A stretch of 64,000 nucleotides of DNA. Source: Spirosoma lacussanchae. Its GTDB lineage: Bacteria > Bacteroidota > Bacteroidia > Cytophagales > Spirosomataceae. This document shows, in pieces, positions 18,680 through 27,477 of this stretch (position 1 is its first letter; every line of letters starts with the position of its first letter). The stretch spans positions 1,971,639 to 2,035,638 of the forward strand of contig NZ_SWJG01000001.1 in the NCBI RefSeq assembly GCF_005870035.1. The letters are read 5' to 3'. The notes under the pieces are model-generated. The model had not been told where the DNA came from. It did no database searches and saw nothing but the letters and a program-made list of their open reading frames with translations. The position numbers and the translations under genes are program-made.

Positions 18680-18711
18680 AAAGCCCCCTGGCCAGATGAC
18701 CAGGGGGCTTT
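18680..18711. terminator. Terminator at the end of the phosphotransferase gene
   Basis: AAAGCCCCCTGG (18680-18691), loop CCAGATGA, CCAGGGGGCTTT (18700-18711): a perfect 12-bp stem with A and T ends, so it can act in both directions. On the minus strand it lies 20 bases after the gene that ends at 18732. Confidence 0.8.
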
Positions 18712-18731
18712 TGCTGGAAGTGATTCAGTTA

Positions 18732-19940
18732 TTATAAATAGTCAACGATGCGTTTGCCAACGATACCGTTCTGGAGCTCACGGCGCAGAACTGCTTTACG
18801 ACGCCGGGGATGGGTCGAAACGTACTTTACACGCATTTTAAGCGTGAAGCTAACCACCATGTATATGCCGAAGAGCGCAATTAGGATCAGCAATGACATG
18901 GTGTTGGATATATTACGGTGGAGCAGGAAGAACAGGACCGTGTTCAGGAACGATATGCCACACAGCACAGCGGTTGCGCCGGCATGGGAAAGACCATTGT
19001 CAAGCAAGATATGATGCATGTGGTTCCGGTCAGCCGAGAACGGAGAGCGCCCGGCCAGAATACGTACCAGAAATACCCGCAGCGTATCGAAAATCGGAAC
19101 GATCAGGATGACGATCGCAATGATTGGCGCGTTGAAGAAAGCGGTAGGTTCGTAGCGGAACGATGCGTTAAGATTCACAAACCGAACGGCGAAGAAAGCC
19201 AGCATAAAGCCAATGATCAGCGATCCGGTGTTACCCATGAATATCTTGCTGGTCTTCGAGAAGTTGAACCGTAGAAAACCAATCAGCGCCCCCGATAACG
19301 TAAACGCCATGCAGGCCATGGCAAAATGATTCGTCAGTAGAAACCACCCGCCAAATGTAGCACTGGCAATTGTCGCAATTCCCCCCGCCAGGCCATCAAT
19401 TCCATCGATCAGGTTAATGGCGTTTGTCAGGGCGATAAAAATGAAGCAGGTCAGCAGGATACCCACCAGTTCTGCAATGTGGTGAAAGCCCATTATGCCG
19501 TACAGATAATCTACCCGGAGATCGCCAAAAAAGATCAGAATCATGGCTGCAACTACCTGAAAGAGAATCTTTTTGGTCGGATCTATACCAACCAGATCAT
19601 CTTTAATGCCGATAAAAAACAGGATGGTCATACCGGCAACGGACAGGTTCGTGCGGTATATATCGGTCTGGTCGATACTGGGCCAGAGAAAATAGGCGAT
19701 CAGGATGGCAGCGTAGATGGCAATACCGCCAAAGGTGGGCGTTGGTGTTGAGTGAGAGCGACGTTCACCCGGTTTTTCCATCAGCGACTTCAGCTCAGAA
19801 ATCTTAATGACTACCGGGATAGAAACGACCGATACAAAACAGGCAACTAAAAAGGATAATATGCACTGATACAGGCCAAGTGTGAAGATATCCTCTCCAA
19901 ACTTATGCTGTAAGTATGCAATAAATAAATCAATGTTCAT
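18732..19940 (-). CDS. WecA/TagO-like undecaprenyl-phosphate N-acetylhexosamine-1-phosphate transferase
   Basis: 402 residues, polytopic (about ten membrane helices), GT4/MraY-like family. It moves a sugar-1-phosphate from a UDP-sugar to the lipid carrier and so starts repeat-unit or glycan assembly at the inner membrane. Visible motifs: KDDLVGIDPTKK (cytoplasmic Asp pair), NAINLIDGIDGLAGGIA, FMGNTGSLIIGF, and the C-terminal HMHHILLDNGLSHAGA with the His motif typical of WecA rather than MraY. It is transcribed toward a strong terminator and lies at the edge of the polysaccharide locus, which fits an initiating enzyme. The donor sugar (often UDP-GlcNAc) cannot be fixed by sequence. Confidence 0.9.
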   Translation of the reverse strand: MNIDLFIAYLQHKFGEDIFTLGLYQCILSFLVACFVSVVSIPVVIKISELKSLMEKPGERRSHSTPTPTFGGIAIYAAILIAYFLWPSIDQTDIYRTNLSVAGMTILFFIGIKDDLVGIDPTKKILFQVVAAMILIFFGDLRVDYLYGIMGFHHIAELVGILLTCFIFIALTNAINLIDGIDGLAGGIATIASATFGGWFLLTNHFAMACMAFTLSGALIGFLRFNFSKTSKIFMGNTGSLIIGFMLAFFAVRFVNLNASFRYEPTAFFNAPIIAIVILIVPIFDTLRVFLVRILAGRSPFSADRNHMHHILLDNGLSHAGATAVLCGISFLNTVLFFLLHRNISNTMSLLILIALFGIYMVVSFTLKMRVKYVSTHPRRRKAVLRRELQNGIVGKRIVDYL

Positions 19941-20111
19941 AAGGCTGGTCGTTTAGTGATGGCGTGATTCAGAGTTTGGTATCTCCGTTCGTCTAGCCCC
20001 TTTTTGCTTTTTTGGTTAGAGGAGTGTGTATCTACCAGGCCCAGCAGGGAGCGTAAAAATCAATTGTTAATTTAAGATCACAAGAAAAATTTGATCAAAC
20101 GGCTTATGGCT

Positions 20112-20891
20112 CTACTGTACAGGCGAACCGGGCGGGTGAGGGGGGCGGGTTACGTACTGACTTATCTTGCGCAGGGGCTTCAGCCATAGAGTGAAAAAAT
20201 AAGGAGTAAGTCCGTTTAGTTTCCAGGCCAGTTGGTCTTCCCGATTAGCGCGCAGCCGGTTACCAACGTTTTTGTTGCTGACTCCGCCGTCCCGCATCAC
20301 AATCGTTACCTCATCCATATAGGCCAGTTTAGCTTTGTTCTTATGAATAAACCGTAGCAGTAGCTCGTAGTCAGCGGCACTTTTCAGGTCGAGCCGGAAT
20401 AGGCCGTGCTGTACGTAGAGCTGCCGTTTGGCAAAAAAAGACAAATGGCCCGGCATCCAGCCCCATAAAAAAGCGTTTGGACTGTACCAGCCCGACCGCC
20501 AGTAGCGCCTAAGCCGATTGGTGTCGTTGCGATCAACATACAACATGTCTCCATAAACAGCATCGCTGTCACTACGCTGAAACGTGGCTACAACATGGTC
20601 GACAACCCGGTCGTGTCGATAAAAGTCATCCGCATTGAGTAAGCCGATTACGTCGCCGGTAGCCAGACCAATTCCTTTGTTCATGGCATCGTACAGCCCT
20701 TTGTCCGGCTCTGAAATAAATCGCGCAATTCTCGTGCCGTACGACTTGACAATATCAACGGTACCATCGGTCGACTGTCCGTCGACAACGATGTATTCGA
20801 TGTCAGCGTAGGTCTGGTTCAGGATCGACTCAATACAATCCCGGATATGCTCGGCGCCGTTGTAGACAACCGTTATGATAGATACTTTCAC
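20112..20891 (-). CDS. GT2 family glycosyltransferase
   Basis: 259 residues from a GTG start at 20891 that overlaps the stop of the preceding acetyltransferase (GTGA). The long upstream in-frame extension (51 codons) overlaps that gene in another frame and is not family-like. GT-A fold marks: SIITVVYNGAEHIRDCIESI at the N terminus, VVDGQSTDGT and the metal-binding LNADDFYR. WcaA-type enzymes of this size add a sugar to a lipid-linked acceptor in the cytoplasm. It is translationally coupled to the acetyltransferase. Donor and acceptor are unknown. Confidence 0.88.
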   Translation of the reverse strand: MKVSIITVVYNGAEHIRDCIESILNQTYADIEYIVVDGQSTDGTVDIVKSYGTRIARFISEPDKGLYDAMNKGIGLATGDVIGLLNADDFYRHDRVVDHVVATFQRSDSDAVYGDMLYVDRNDTNRLRRYWRSGWYSPNAFLWGWMPGHLSFFAKRQLYVQHGLFRLDLKSAADYELLLRFIHKNKAKLAYMDEVTIVMRDGGVSNKNVGNRLRANREDQLAWKLNGLTPYFFTLWLKPLRKISQYVTRPPHPPGSPVQ

Positions 20892-21511
20892 GCAGTAATA
20901 ATTCGTTGGCGGACCAGAACGGCCGGGTTTCCCTGATAAATACCATAGGCGCTGAGTGAACGGGTGGCTACCGACCCTACCGACAGCACAGCATGCGACT
21001 GACAGTGTACCCCGGCACAAACTACCGCTCTGGCACCGATCCACACCCCTTCGTCAAGAATAATAGGACGGGTTGTCAGATCAAACGTAACACGCCGGTA
21101 GTCGTGATTGCCCGTAAGCAGCAAAGCCCCCTGCGACAGACAGGCATGGTTACCTATAACAACCTCACTTAAATTATCGATCCATACCTGCTCGCCGATC
21201 CATACATGGTTGCCGATTGTCAGAAACCAGGGGTATTTAATATTGACAGCCGGCTTAATGACGACACCAATGCCTACTTTAGCACCGAAAAGCCGCAAGA
21301 TGGCGGTTTTCAGAGCGATAGGTATAGGCAGGTAGTTATTCAAAAACACCGAGTTTGCCAGAAACCACAGCAGTATTTTCCAGCGTGGCCCCGGCTGGTA
21401 CCAGCCATTGTCAAAGCGGGCCAGATCGGTCTTGGTATCCGAAGAGGCATCCCCGGCTGAGGCTGCGCTAGCTGACGGGGTGGGGGCGGCCGGGTTTGAG
21501 GTTCTTGCCAT
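20888..21511 (-). CDS. WcaF-like sugar O-acetyltransferase (left-handed beta-helix)
   Basis: 207 residues from ATG at 21511 (MARTSNPAAP); the first ~30 residues are Ala/Ser/Pro-rich and probably disordered. The C-terminal part has hexapeptide-repeat strands (VGIGVVIKPAVNIKYP, IGNHVWIGEQVWIDNL, IGNHACLSQGALLLTG) and the WcaF-type motif GNHDYRR, with GIYQGNPAVLVR at the end. Enzymes of this type acetylate a sugar hydroxyl from acetyl-CoA. It overlaps the GT2 gene upstream by 44 bases and the next one by 4, pointing to coupled translation of the three genes. Confidence 0.85.
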   Translation of the reverse strand: MARTSNPAAPTPSASAASAGDASSDTKTDLARFDNGWYQPGPRWKILLWFLANSVFLNNYLPIPIALKTAILRLFGAKVGIGVVIKPAVNIKYPWFLTIGNHVWIGEQVWIDNLSEVVIGNHACLSQGALLLTGNHDYRRVTFDLTTRPIILDEGVWIGARAVVCAGVHCQSHAVLSVGSVATRSLSAYGIYQGNPAVLVRQRIITA

Positions 21512-22409
21512 ACTCTGATTGGAAATAATCGATGATTGCCTGCTTATCGTGACCAACTGTATGATAAACTTCATAGAGTTTGGCATCGACCAGGAACCGA
21601 TACCAGAGGCCTTGTAAGAAATGCCACATCAGACCCGGGCGGCCATCCAGAAAGCCTAGCCTGATTATGTACCTGTACAAAAAGTACAAAAAGGGCCGGG
21701 TAAACAAAGGCAACGAAGCATATTGTAATTTCAGGAACCGCGTGCGCTGTTCCTGAGATCCGAATAACTTTGGCGTTACTCGTTTGGCATCTTCGAAGTT
21801 ATACTTTATATTCAGCAAATCGATAGCTTCCCGAATCGCGTACTGATTGTGTTTCTGGGTCCACCAGGTTAGGTTGTTCAGGTTGTGGTCTACCAGATCG
21901 TGTTGAAACTGAGTGGTTTGGGCAGGTGAACCCTGTTGGTCCGCCAGTTTAATGTGCTCATCCATCCAGATTTCCTCACAGAGGCCCTGACCACGGCGCC
22001 ACAGTCGCAGTAACCAGATTGGATAATAGCCGCCACGACGCATCCAGCGGTTAAAAAACATAACTCGACGTTTCACATAAATGCCCGTTATATCAGCCGC
22101 CAGGGTGGGTAATCGCTCTGTGATTTCACGGGCTAATTCAGGCAATACATACTCGTCGGCATCCATTCGCATGAGCCAACCTGTCTTGAAAGGCGTGTTG
22201 GCAATACCGAAGTTGAACTGGGTAGCATAATTGACCCAGGGATTCTGAACCACGACAGCGCCCATTGACTGAGCAATCTCTACCGTGCGATCGGTCGAAA
22301 ACGAGTCAACGATAAAGATTTTGTCTGTAAATGATTGCAGACTTTGTAAACACCGGGCGAGGTGTTTCTCCTCGTTGAACGTCAAAATGATGACAGAAAC
22401 GTCAGTCAT
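21468..22409 (-). CDS. GT2 family glycosyltransferase, WaaE/KdtX-like
   Basis: 313 residues. N-terminal GT-A motifs are SVIILTFNEEKHLARCLQSL, VDSFSTDRT and RMDADEYVLPEL (metal-binding DxD). The pattern with an early NEE and the R(M)DADE motif is that of the WaaE/beta-1,4-glucosyltransferase subgroup. It is the first gene of the minus-strand trio ending at 20112 and is divergent from the esterase gene, 134 bases away. Substrates are unknown. Confidence 0.88.
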   Translation of the reverse strand: MTDVSVIILTFNEEKHLARCLQSLQSFTDKIFIVDSFSTDRTVEIAQSMGAVVVQNPWVNYATQFNFGIANTPFKTGWLMRMDADEYVLPELAREITERLPTLAADITGIYVKRRVMFFNRWMRRGGYYPIWLLRLWRRGQGLCEEIWMDEHIKLADQQGSPAQTTQFQHDLVDHNLNNLTWWTQKHNQYAIREAIDLLNIKYNFEDAKRVTPKLFGSQEQRTRFLKLQYASLPLFTRPFLYFLYRYIIRLGFLDGRPGLMWHFLQGLWYRFLVDAKLYEVYHTVGHDKQAIIDYFQSEYGKNLKPGRPHPVS

Positions 22410-22543
22410 AACTTGTATACGGAAGCAATCGAAAGAACATGTCTGCGATACGAATAATGCCTTTCCGGTATTATTTTTACGCCACTATCCACGCGCCGAT
22501 TGTCGACGCAATATTATAACTTTTTTTAGACGGGAAAAAGCCG

Positions 22544-24520
22544 ATGAAGCGACTTTACTGTACCCTTTTATTGATTTTATACTATTTTTCGGTTTCGGGT
22601 CAGGTAAAATTTACCGAACTGCCCCGCAATCTACAGCTCTATCCGCGTGATGCTCAAAATCAGGCAAAAATCGTAGTGAGCGGTACTGTAACCTGGAGCG
22701 AGTTTGAGCGTATTGCCGTGAAAGTACTACGAGAAGGAGTCGTAACCGGCATACTGAGTCAGACTCTAGTAGGCGAGCCCGAAAAACCATTCAGCTTCAG
22801 CACCACCATTAAAGCCGAACGGGCTGAATACGGATTACAGATTTATTTGTACACCAAAACAGATTCCGTATTAATTGCTCAACGAAGTCGAATCGTTTGT
22901 GGCGATATTTATATTATACATGGCCAGTCGAACGCCAAAGCCCTTGCCGAACTAGACAGTTACGGTATAGCGCCGGAAGATCGATTCCTGCGTAATTGTG
23001 CCTATTCAGACGATTTGAAATCTATAGACTGGTATCAGGTTACGGATCCGTATGCCAGCGTGGGTGGGTTCGGTATTATGTTGCAGCGCCTGATCGTTAA
23101 CACCTATAACATGCCCACTCTTGTTTTAAACGGGGCTGTAGGAGGAACAGGTATTGTTGACTTAACGGCTCGCGATCCTGCCAATCCAGCTAATATAATT
23201 ACGTATTACGGGCAGCTGCTAAGCCGGGCACAATGGGCTGGCGTAGCAAATCAGGTAAAAGGGTTTATCTGGAAACAAGGAGAGGAAGAGGCTGGTAGTA
23301 ACCCGACAAATTACGATCAGAAGTTTGGACAGCTGTACAGTCAAATTCGCGAAGATTATGGCAACGTTCGTGTCTACGTAGGGCAAATTAATATTCTGCG
23401 AACGGCCCGGCTAGAAGGGGCTGCCGCCTTACGGGACTTTCAGCGTCGGACCAAGTCTTTGTTCTCTAATGTAGAGACCATTGCCACTGTTGGGTCCCGA
23501 GGTTATGATGGTATCCACTATACAGCAGAAGGGCATAAGCAGATGGCTTTTGAGCAGTTCCGTCAAATAGCCCGTGATGTTTACGGGTTTGCCGATACCT
23601 TACAAATCAACTCCCCAGATATCAAACAGGCTTTTTATAACACACGCAAAGATTCGATAACACTCGTTTTCGATACTGGAATGGATATGGTTTGGAAAGC
23701 AGATACAACCGTTAACTTCGCCAATGGACCGGGTAGTCACGTAAAATATCAGAAGGATTATTTCTACCTGGATGAGCTGCCAGGCTGGGTGGTGGCCGGA
23801 AGCGCCCAGCAGAATCGGGTTAAGCTGGCGCTGAAAGGGCCTGCTACGGCGCGGTTTTTACGCTATTTGCCATCAGAGTATTCAAACCCGCCAACGTCGA
23901 CGTTCTTCGATGGTCCCACACTCCGGAATAAACGCGGGATGCGGGCGTTTTCATTCGATGGATTTCCCGTGGCTGATGCTATTCCAACCGTAAGCACACT
24001 GGCCGCCAAACCCATCTCCGAGAAGGAAATTCAACTCAACTGGCCCGCGCTGCCAACGGCGCAGGTACAGATTATTGAGCGGGCCGATGGAACGCCGGTA
24101 AACTTCCGGCAGATTGCCAGCCTAACGGCGCGTGAAGCTTCGTTTACCGACACAAACCTGCCCGATCCGTTCGGCATCTACTACTACCGGATGCGGGCGT
24201 TCAGCGCGGTCTCCGAGTCGCAATACAGCAACGTGGTCATGGGACGGCCTCTGGTGCTGGGTATCGAGCCTACGGCCCCGCTGGTGCAGGTCTATCCCAA
24301 TCCTGTGGCTACCGGTCAACAGCTGCACATAGAATCCGATCAGCTACAGATTACCCGCATCGACCTGCGCGACCTGACGGGTCGGCTGGTTAAAAGCTGG
24401 ACGGGTCCCGCCCGTAAAACAGTCGCGATAGCCCTCGACGGACTGGCTACCGGGCTGTATGTTGCCGACCTGGGAACTACTCAGGGGCATACTGTACAGC
24501 GGAAGCTGATTGTACGGTAA
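22544..24520 (+). CDS. Secreted sialate O-acetylesterase-type SGNH hydrolase with type IX sorting domain
   Basis: 658 residues. Signal peptide 1-19. The SGNH/sialate O-acetylesterase domain covers about 110-345: nucleophile motif HGQSNAK (Ser129), GGTGIVDL, WKQGEEEAG and the Asp-His motif DGIHYTAEGH. A fibronectin-like or linker region follows (about 480-570), and the last ~80 residues form a type IX secretion C-terminal domain (VYPNPVATGQ, LRDLTGRLVKSW, GLYVADL, RKLIVR). It should be moved across the outer membrane and anchored or released. Being in a polysaccharide locus, it probably removes acetyl groups from the locus product or an environmental glycan; this is inference. Confidence 0.9.
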   Translation: MKRLYCTLLLILYYFSVSGQVKFTELPRNLQLYPRDAQNQAKIVVSGTVTWSEFERIAVKVLREGVVTGILSQTLVGEPEKPFSFSTTIKAERAEYGLQIYLYTKTDSVLIAQRSRIVCGDIYIIHGQSNAKALAELDSYGIAPEDRFLRNCAYSDDLKSIDWYQVTDPYASVGGFGIMLQRLIVNTYNMPTLVLNGAVGGTGIVDLTARDPANPANIITYYGQLLSRAQWAGVANQVKGFIWKQGEEEAGSNPTNYDQKFGQLYSQIREDYGNVRVYVGQINILRTARLEGAAALRDFQRRTKSLFSNVETIATVGSRGYDGIHYTAEGHKQMAFEQFRQIARDVYGFADTLQINSPDIKQAFYNTRKDSITLVFDTGMDMVWKADTTVNFANGPGSHVKYQKDYFYLDELPGWVVAGSAQQNRVKLALKGPATARFLRYLPSEYSNPPTSTFFDGPTLRNKRGMRAFSFDGFPVADAIPTVSTLAAKPISEKEIQLNWPALPTAQVQIIERADGTPVNFRQIASLTAREASFTDTNLPDPFGIYYYRMRAFSAVSESQYSNVVMGRPLVLGIEPTAPLVQVYPNPVATGQQLHIESDQLQITRIDLRDLTGRLVKSWTGPARKTVAIALDGLATGLYVADLGTTQGHTVQRKLIVR

Positions 24521-24588
24521 GCGAATCCGCGTTGGCTTTGCGCTGGATTCCGTAGTTTTGCGCTGTCATCATTGTGATTCACTTATCT

Positions 24589-25353
24589 ATGCGCCTAGTT
24601 ATTCTCACGCAGGACGATCCGTTCTACCTCGCCCGCAACATTGACTACCTGCTGAAAAAATTGCCACCCTATGCCGAAGTTGTAGCAACGGTAGTGTTTG
24701 ACGTATCGCCCTTTGGCAAGCGTGAGAGCTTTAAGGATAAGATGAAGAAGACGTACGATATTTTTGGGTTACCCTTCTTCATTCGGTATGGCTTTAAGTT
24801 CGTAGCCTCGAAGCTCGATAGTCGTAACAACGTTCGGAAAGTGCTGGCTGACCGGAATATTCCCCTGGTGCATATAGAAGGGAATATCAATAAAGAAGAA
24901 AATCTGCAGAAACTGCGGGCTTATAAACCTGATCTCCTGGTCTCAATTGCCGGCAACCAGATCTTCAAACAGAAGCTACTCGACGTGGCTACCCACGGTT
25001 GTATTAATCTGCACACGGCGCTGCTCCCGAAGTATCGGGGACTGATGCCGTCGTTCTGGGTGCTGAAAAATGGCGAGACCCATACGGGGGTTTCGGTGTT
25101 TTTTGTCGATGAAGGCATCGATAGCGGGCCAATTCTGGTACAGAATAAACTGGAGATCGGCAACCGGAGCCAGGCTGAACTAATCGATGTTACGAAGAAA
25201 ATGGGTATGGACGCCATTCTTGAATCGATCGATAAGATCCATAGTGGTGATTATCAGCTCATCGAGAACGACGCGTCTCAGATGACCTACTTTTCGTTTC
25301 CCACCCGCAACGACGTCAACGAGTTTCTAAAAGCCGGCAAACGGTTTTACTGA
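24589..25353 (+). CDS. Formyltransferase-family protein (sugar N-formyltransferase candidate)
   Basis: 254 residues from ATG at 24589. Methionyl-tRNA formyltransferase-like fold: the catalytic block INLHTALLPKYRG keeps Asn and His, and FVDEGIDSGPILVQ keeps the Asp. It lacks the C-terminal tRNA-binding domain and is shorter than Fmt (~310), so it is not the housekeeping enzyme. Such stand-alone enzymes transfer formyl from N10-formyltetrahydrofolate to amino sugars. That suits a locus that also holds a DegT-type sugar aminotransferase (43184). It lies 69 bases after the esterase gene and before the deacetylase. Confidence 0.82.
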   Translation: MRLVILTQDDPFYLARNIDYLLKKLPPYAEVVATVVFDVSPFGKRESFKDKMKKTYDIFGLPFFIRYGFKFVASKLDSRNNVRKVLADRNIPLVHIEGNINKEENLQKLRAYKPDLLVSIAGNQIFKQKLLDVATHGCINLHTALLPKYRGLMPSFWVLKNGETHTGVSVFFVDEGIDSGPILVQNKLEIGNRSQAELIDVTKKMGMDAILESIDKIHSGDYQLIENDASQMTYFSFPTRNDVNEFLKAGKRFY

Positions 25354-25429
25354 AAAGGAGGAAGGCCCAAGAGGCTGGACACTTGCCTGAGTCCTGTTTC
25401 TTTACCCATCTTTCCCTTCATCCTTAGTT

Positions 25430-26278
25430 ATGAATATTCTGACATTTGATATTGAAGAGTGGTTTCACATTCTGGACAACGCGTCGACCCGGACCGAAGC
25501 CGAATGGGGACGCTATGAAACCAGGATCTATGAGAACATGGATCGAATCTTCCAGCTGCTGGATGAAACGAAAAGCCGGGCCACCTTTTTCTGTCTGGGC
25601 TGGGTCGCCGATAAGCACCCCGATGTGATTCGACGGATCGATGCGGCCGGGTACGAAGTAGCAACCCACTCGTACGCGCACCAGCTGGCCTATGAGCAGA
25701 CTCCTGCCGATTTTCAGGCCGACCTGGAGCGGTCAATCAAACACCTACAGGACCTGACCGGCAAGAAAGTGCGGTCGTACCGGGCGCCGGGGTTTTCCAT
25801 CAAAGAGTATAACCGCTGGGTATTCCCGATCCTGATTGAGCAGGGGATCGAAATTGACTGTTCGGTGTTTTCAGCCCGCCGGGCCCATGGGGGCGATGCG
25901 TCGCTGGGCATGTTTGAGCCGGGCTACCTGAACGTTGGCGGAACGCTGCTGAAAGAGTTCCCGATCAACACAGCCGCCGTGCTGGGGCAGGATCTGATCT
26001 TTTCGGGTGGCGGATACTTTCGGTTATTACCGTATACCGCCATTTGGAGCCTGATGCGCCGGTCAGACTACGTGATGACCTACTTTCACCCCCGCGACTT
26101 CGACGCCGGACAGCCGATGATTCCGGGGTTGAGCCGGGTACGCCAGTTCAAGTCCTACTACGGTCTTAAACACTGCTGGCCTAAGCTGCACAAGCTACTG
26201 AAAGATTTTCCGTTTATCGACCTGGCCGAAGCCGAACGGCAGGTCGACTGGTCGAAGGTGATCAGGCGGGATGTATAG
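25430..26278 (+). CDS. Polysaccharide deacetylase (NodB type)
   Basis: 282 residues. NodB-fold motifs in order: TFDIEEWFH (Asp7, metal/catalytic), ATFFCLGWVA, EVATHSYAH (metal His pair), RAPGFSIKEYNRW and TYFHPRDFD. The DIEEWFH and C-terminal FHPRDFD patterns are those of the DUF3473 subgroup found with exopolysaccharide loci. It removes N-acetyl groups from glycans. No signal peptide, so action on a cytoplasmic, lipid-linked or precursor glycan, or non-classical placement, must be assumed. It is the last gene of the plus-strand segment and meets the minus-strand run at a shared terminator. Confidence 0.88.
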   Translation: MNILTFDIEEWFHILDNASTRTEAEWGRYETRIYENMDRIFQLLDETKSRATFFCLGWVADKHPDVIRRIDAAGYEVATHSYAHQLAYEQTPADFQADLERSIKHLQDLTGKKVRSYRAPGFSIKEYNRWVFPILIEQGIEIDCSVFSARRAHGGDASLGMFEPGYLNVGGTLLKEFPINTAAVLGQDLIFSGGGYFRLLPYTAIWSLMRRSDYVMTYFHPRDFDAGQPMIPGLSRVRQFKSYYGLKHCWPKLHKLLKDFPFIDLAEAERQVDWSKVIRRDV

Positions 26279-26280
26279 AC

Positions 26281-26311
26281 CCCGCCGGGCCTGGATCCCG
26301 GCGGGTTATTT
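26281..26311. terminator. Terminator between convergent genes
   Basis: CCCGCCGGG (26281-26289), loop CCTGGAT, CCCGGCGGG (26297-26305), then TTATTTTTT on the plus strand. It ends the deacetylase transcript. The minus-strand glycosyltransferase stop (26306-26308) lies within the T run. Confidence 0.85.
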
Positions 26312-27457
26312 TTTCCGGGCCACCCGACTGTATTCGTCCAGGAGCCGTTTCGCTACGATCTCAATGTCGTACTGAGTCCGGAGCAGGTTTGTAGCGTTCT
26401 GCCGGACCCGCTCCCGCAGAGCATCGTCGCCCAGCAGGCGTTCCAGTCCCGCCCGTACACCTTCAGGCGTTAAGTCGACCAGGCCGGCGGCCTCGTGTTC
26501 ACGAATGGCTTCTCCAAACCCAACCCGATCAGATACCAGCGCCGGAGTACCGGCAGCCATGGCTTCGAGCACGGCCATGGAAAAGCCTTCGGAGTAGGAG
26601 GGCAGCGTGAACAGATCAGCGTCGGCCAGTGCGGCTTTTTTATCGTCGCCGGTCAGCATTCCAACCATCCGAATCGAATCACCCAGATTGTTTTGCTCGA
26701 TAAACTGCCGGGTTTCGGCCTCGTAACCGTCGTCAGAACCAGCCAGGGCAAGCACTGTACCTGGATGCTGGCGTACATACTCCCGAAAGGCGGGCAGGAG
26801 TAGATCGAGGCCTTTTTTCTTGTTTAGCCGACTCAGGAACAAAACTACTTTCTGGTCGAGTGGCAAACCGAATTTGGCTCGGAAAGTACCTTTGGCGGGT
26901 AAGCTGGCAAAATCACTCATCTTGACCCCGTTCGGAATGATGACCACGTTGGGATGTTGGTAACCCAGATACCGCAGCACGTCTTCACGCTCGTCGGTAT
27001 TGTTGATGTGCACCAGATCGGCCCGGCGAAGGTAGGCTTTCTGCGCCAGCGTATCCATGATGCGCTTTTTCCAGTTATTCTGGGCGTAGGTCCAGCGGTC
27101 AAGTACGCCATGAATGGTGATGACCTTGGCTACCTGTCGGTCGAGCATAAACGGCGCCAGCGTACCAAAGTGCCATAGCCCATGGCAGTGGATGACATCG
27201 TAGTCGCGGACATGCTTCTGTAGAAAGCGGTACAATTCGCCCGAAAACTCCCGGAAGAATCGGCTGATACCGGGTGTTCGTTTGCAGAGAATCAGCCGCG
27301 CGCCCTCAGGTACCGGGTAAGGACGTTCGCCGGGCGAGATGGGACTCAGAATATCGACCTGGTGACCCTGACGCAGTACAACCTGAGTGTGGTCGAAGAT
27401 GATTTTTGGGGGACCTCCTGTTTCCCATGAGTAGGCACAAATGTTCAGAATTCGCAT
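26306..27457 (-). CDS. GT4 family glycosyltransferase
   Basis: 383 residues, GT-B fold. The N-terminal domain reads CAYSWETGGPPKIIFDHTQV. The nucleotide-sugar domain has VLFLSRLNKKKGLDLLLPAF and the E-x7-E motif PSYSEGFSMAVLEAMAAG. It is the last gene of the ~24-kb minus-strand run, 20 bases after the next GT4 gene. It is probably a retaining transferase that extends the repeat unit; sugar unknown. Confidence 0.9.
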   Translation of the reverse strand: MRILNICAYSWETGGPPKIIFDHTQVVLRQGHQVDILSPISPGERPYPVPEGARLILCKRTPGISRFFREFSGELYRFLQKHVRDYDVIHCHGLWHFGTLAPFMLDRQVAKVITIHGVLDRWTYAQNNWKKRIMDTLAQKAYLRRADLVHINNTDEREDVLRYLGYQHPNVVIIPNGVKMSDFASLPAKGTFRAKFGLPLDQKVVLFLSRLNKKKGLDLLLPAFREYVRQHPGTVLALAGSDDGYEAETRQFIEQNNLGDSIRMVGMLTGDDKKAALADADLFTLPSYSEGFSMAVLEAMAAGTPALVSDRVGFGEAIREHEAAGLVDLTPEGVRAGLERLLGDDALRERVRQNATNLLRTQYDIEIVAKRLLDEYSRVARKK

Positions 27458-27477
27458 ATGTCTCGCGAAATAACCGC

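Larger units (their letters stand above)
18427..18731. other. 305-base stretch between tRNA-Arg and the polysaccharide locus
   Basis: Holds the tRNA-Arg terminator (18437-18469) and the terminator shared with the phosphotransferase gene (18680-18711). Nothing else is recognisable in between; there is no repeat of the tRNA 3' end that would mark an attachment site. Confidence 0.5.
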
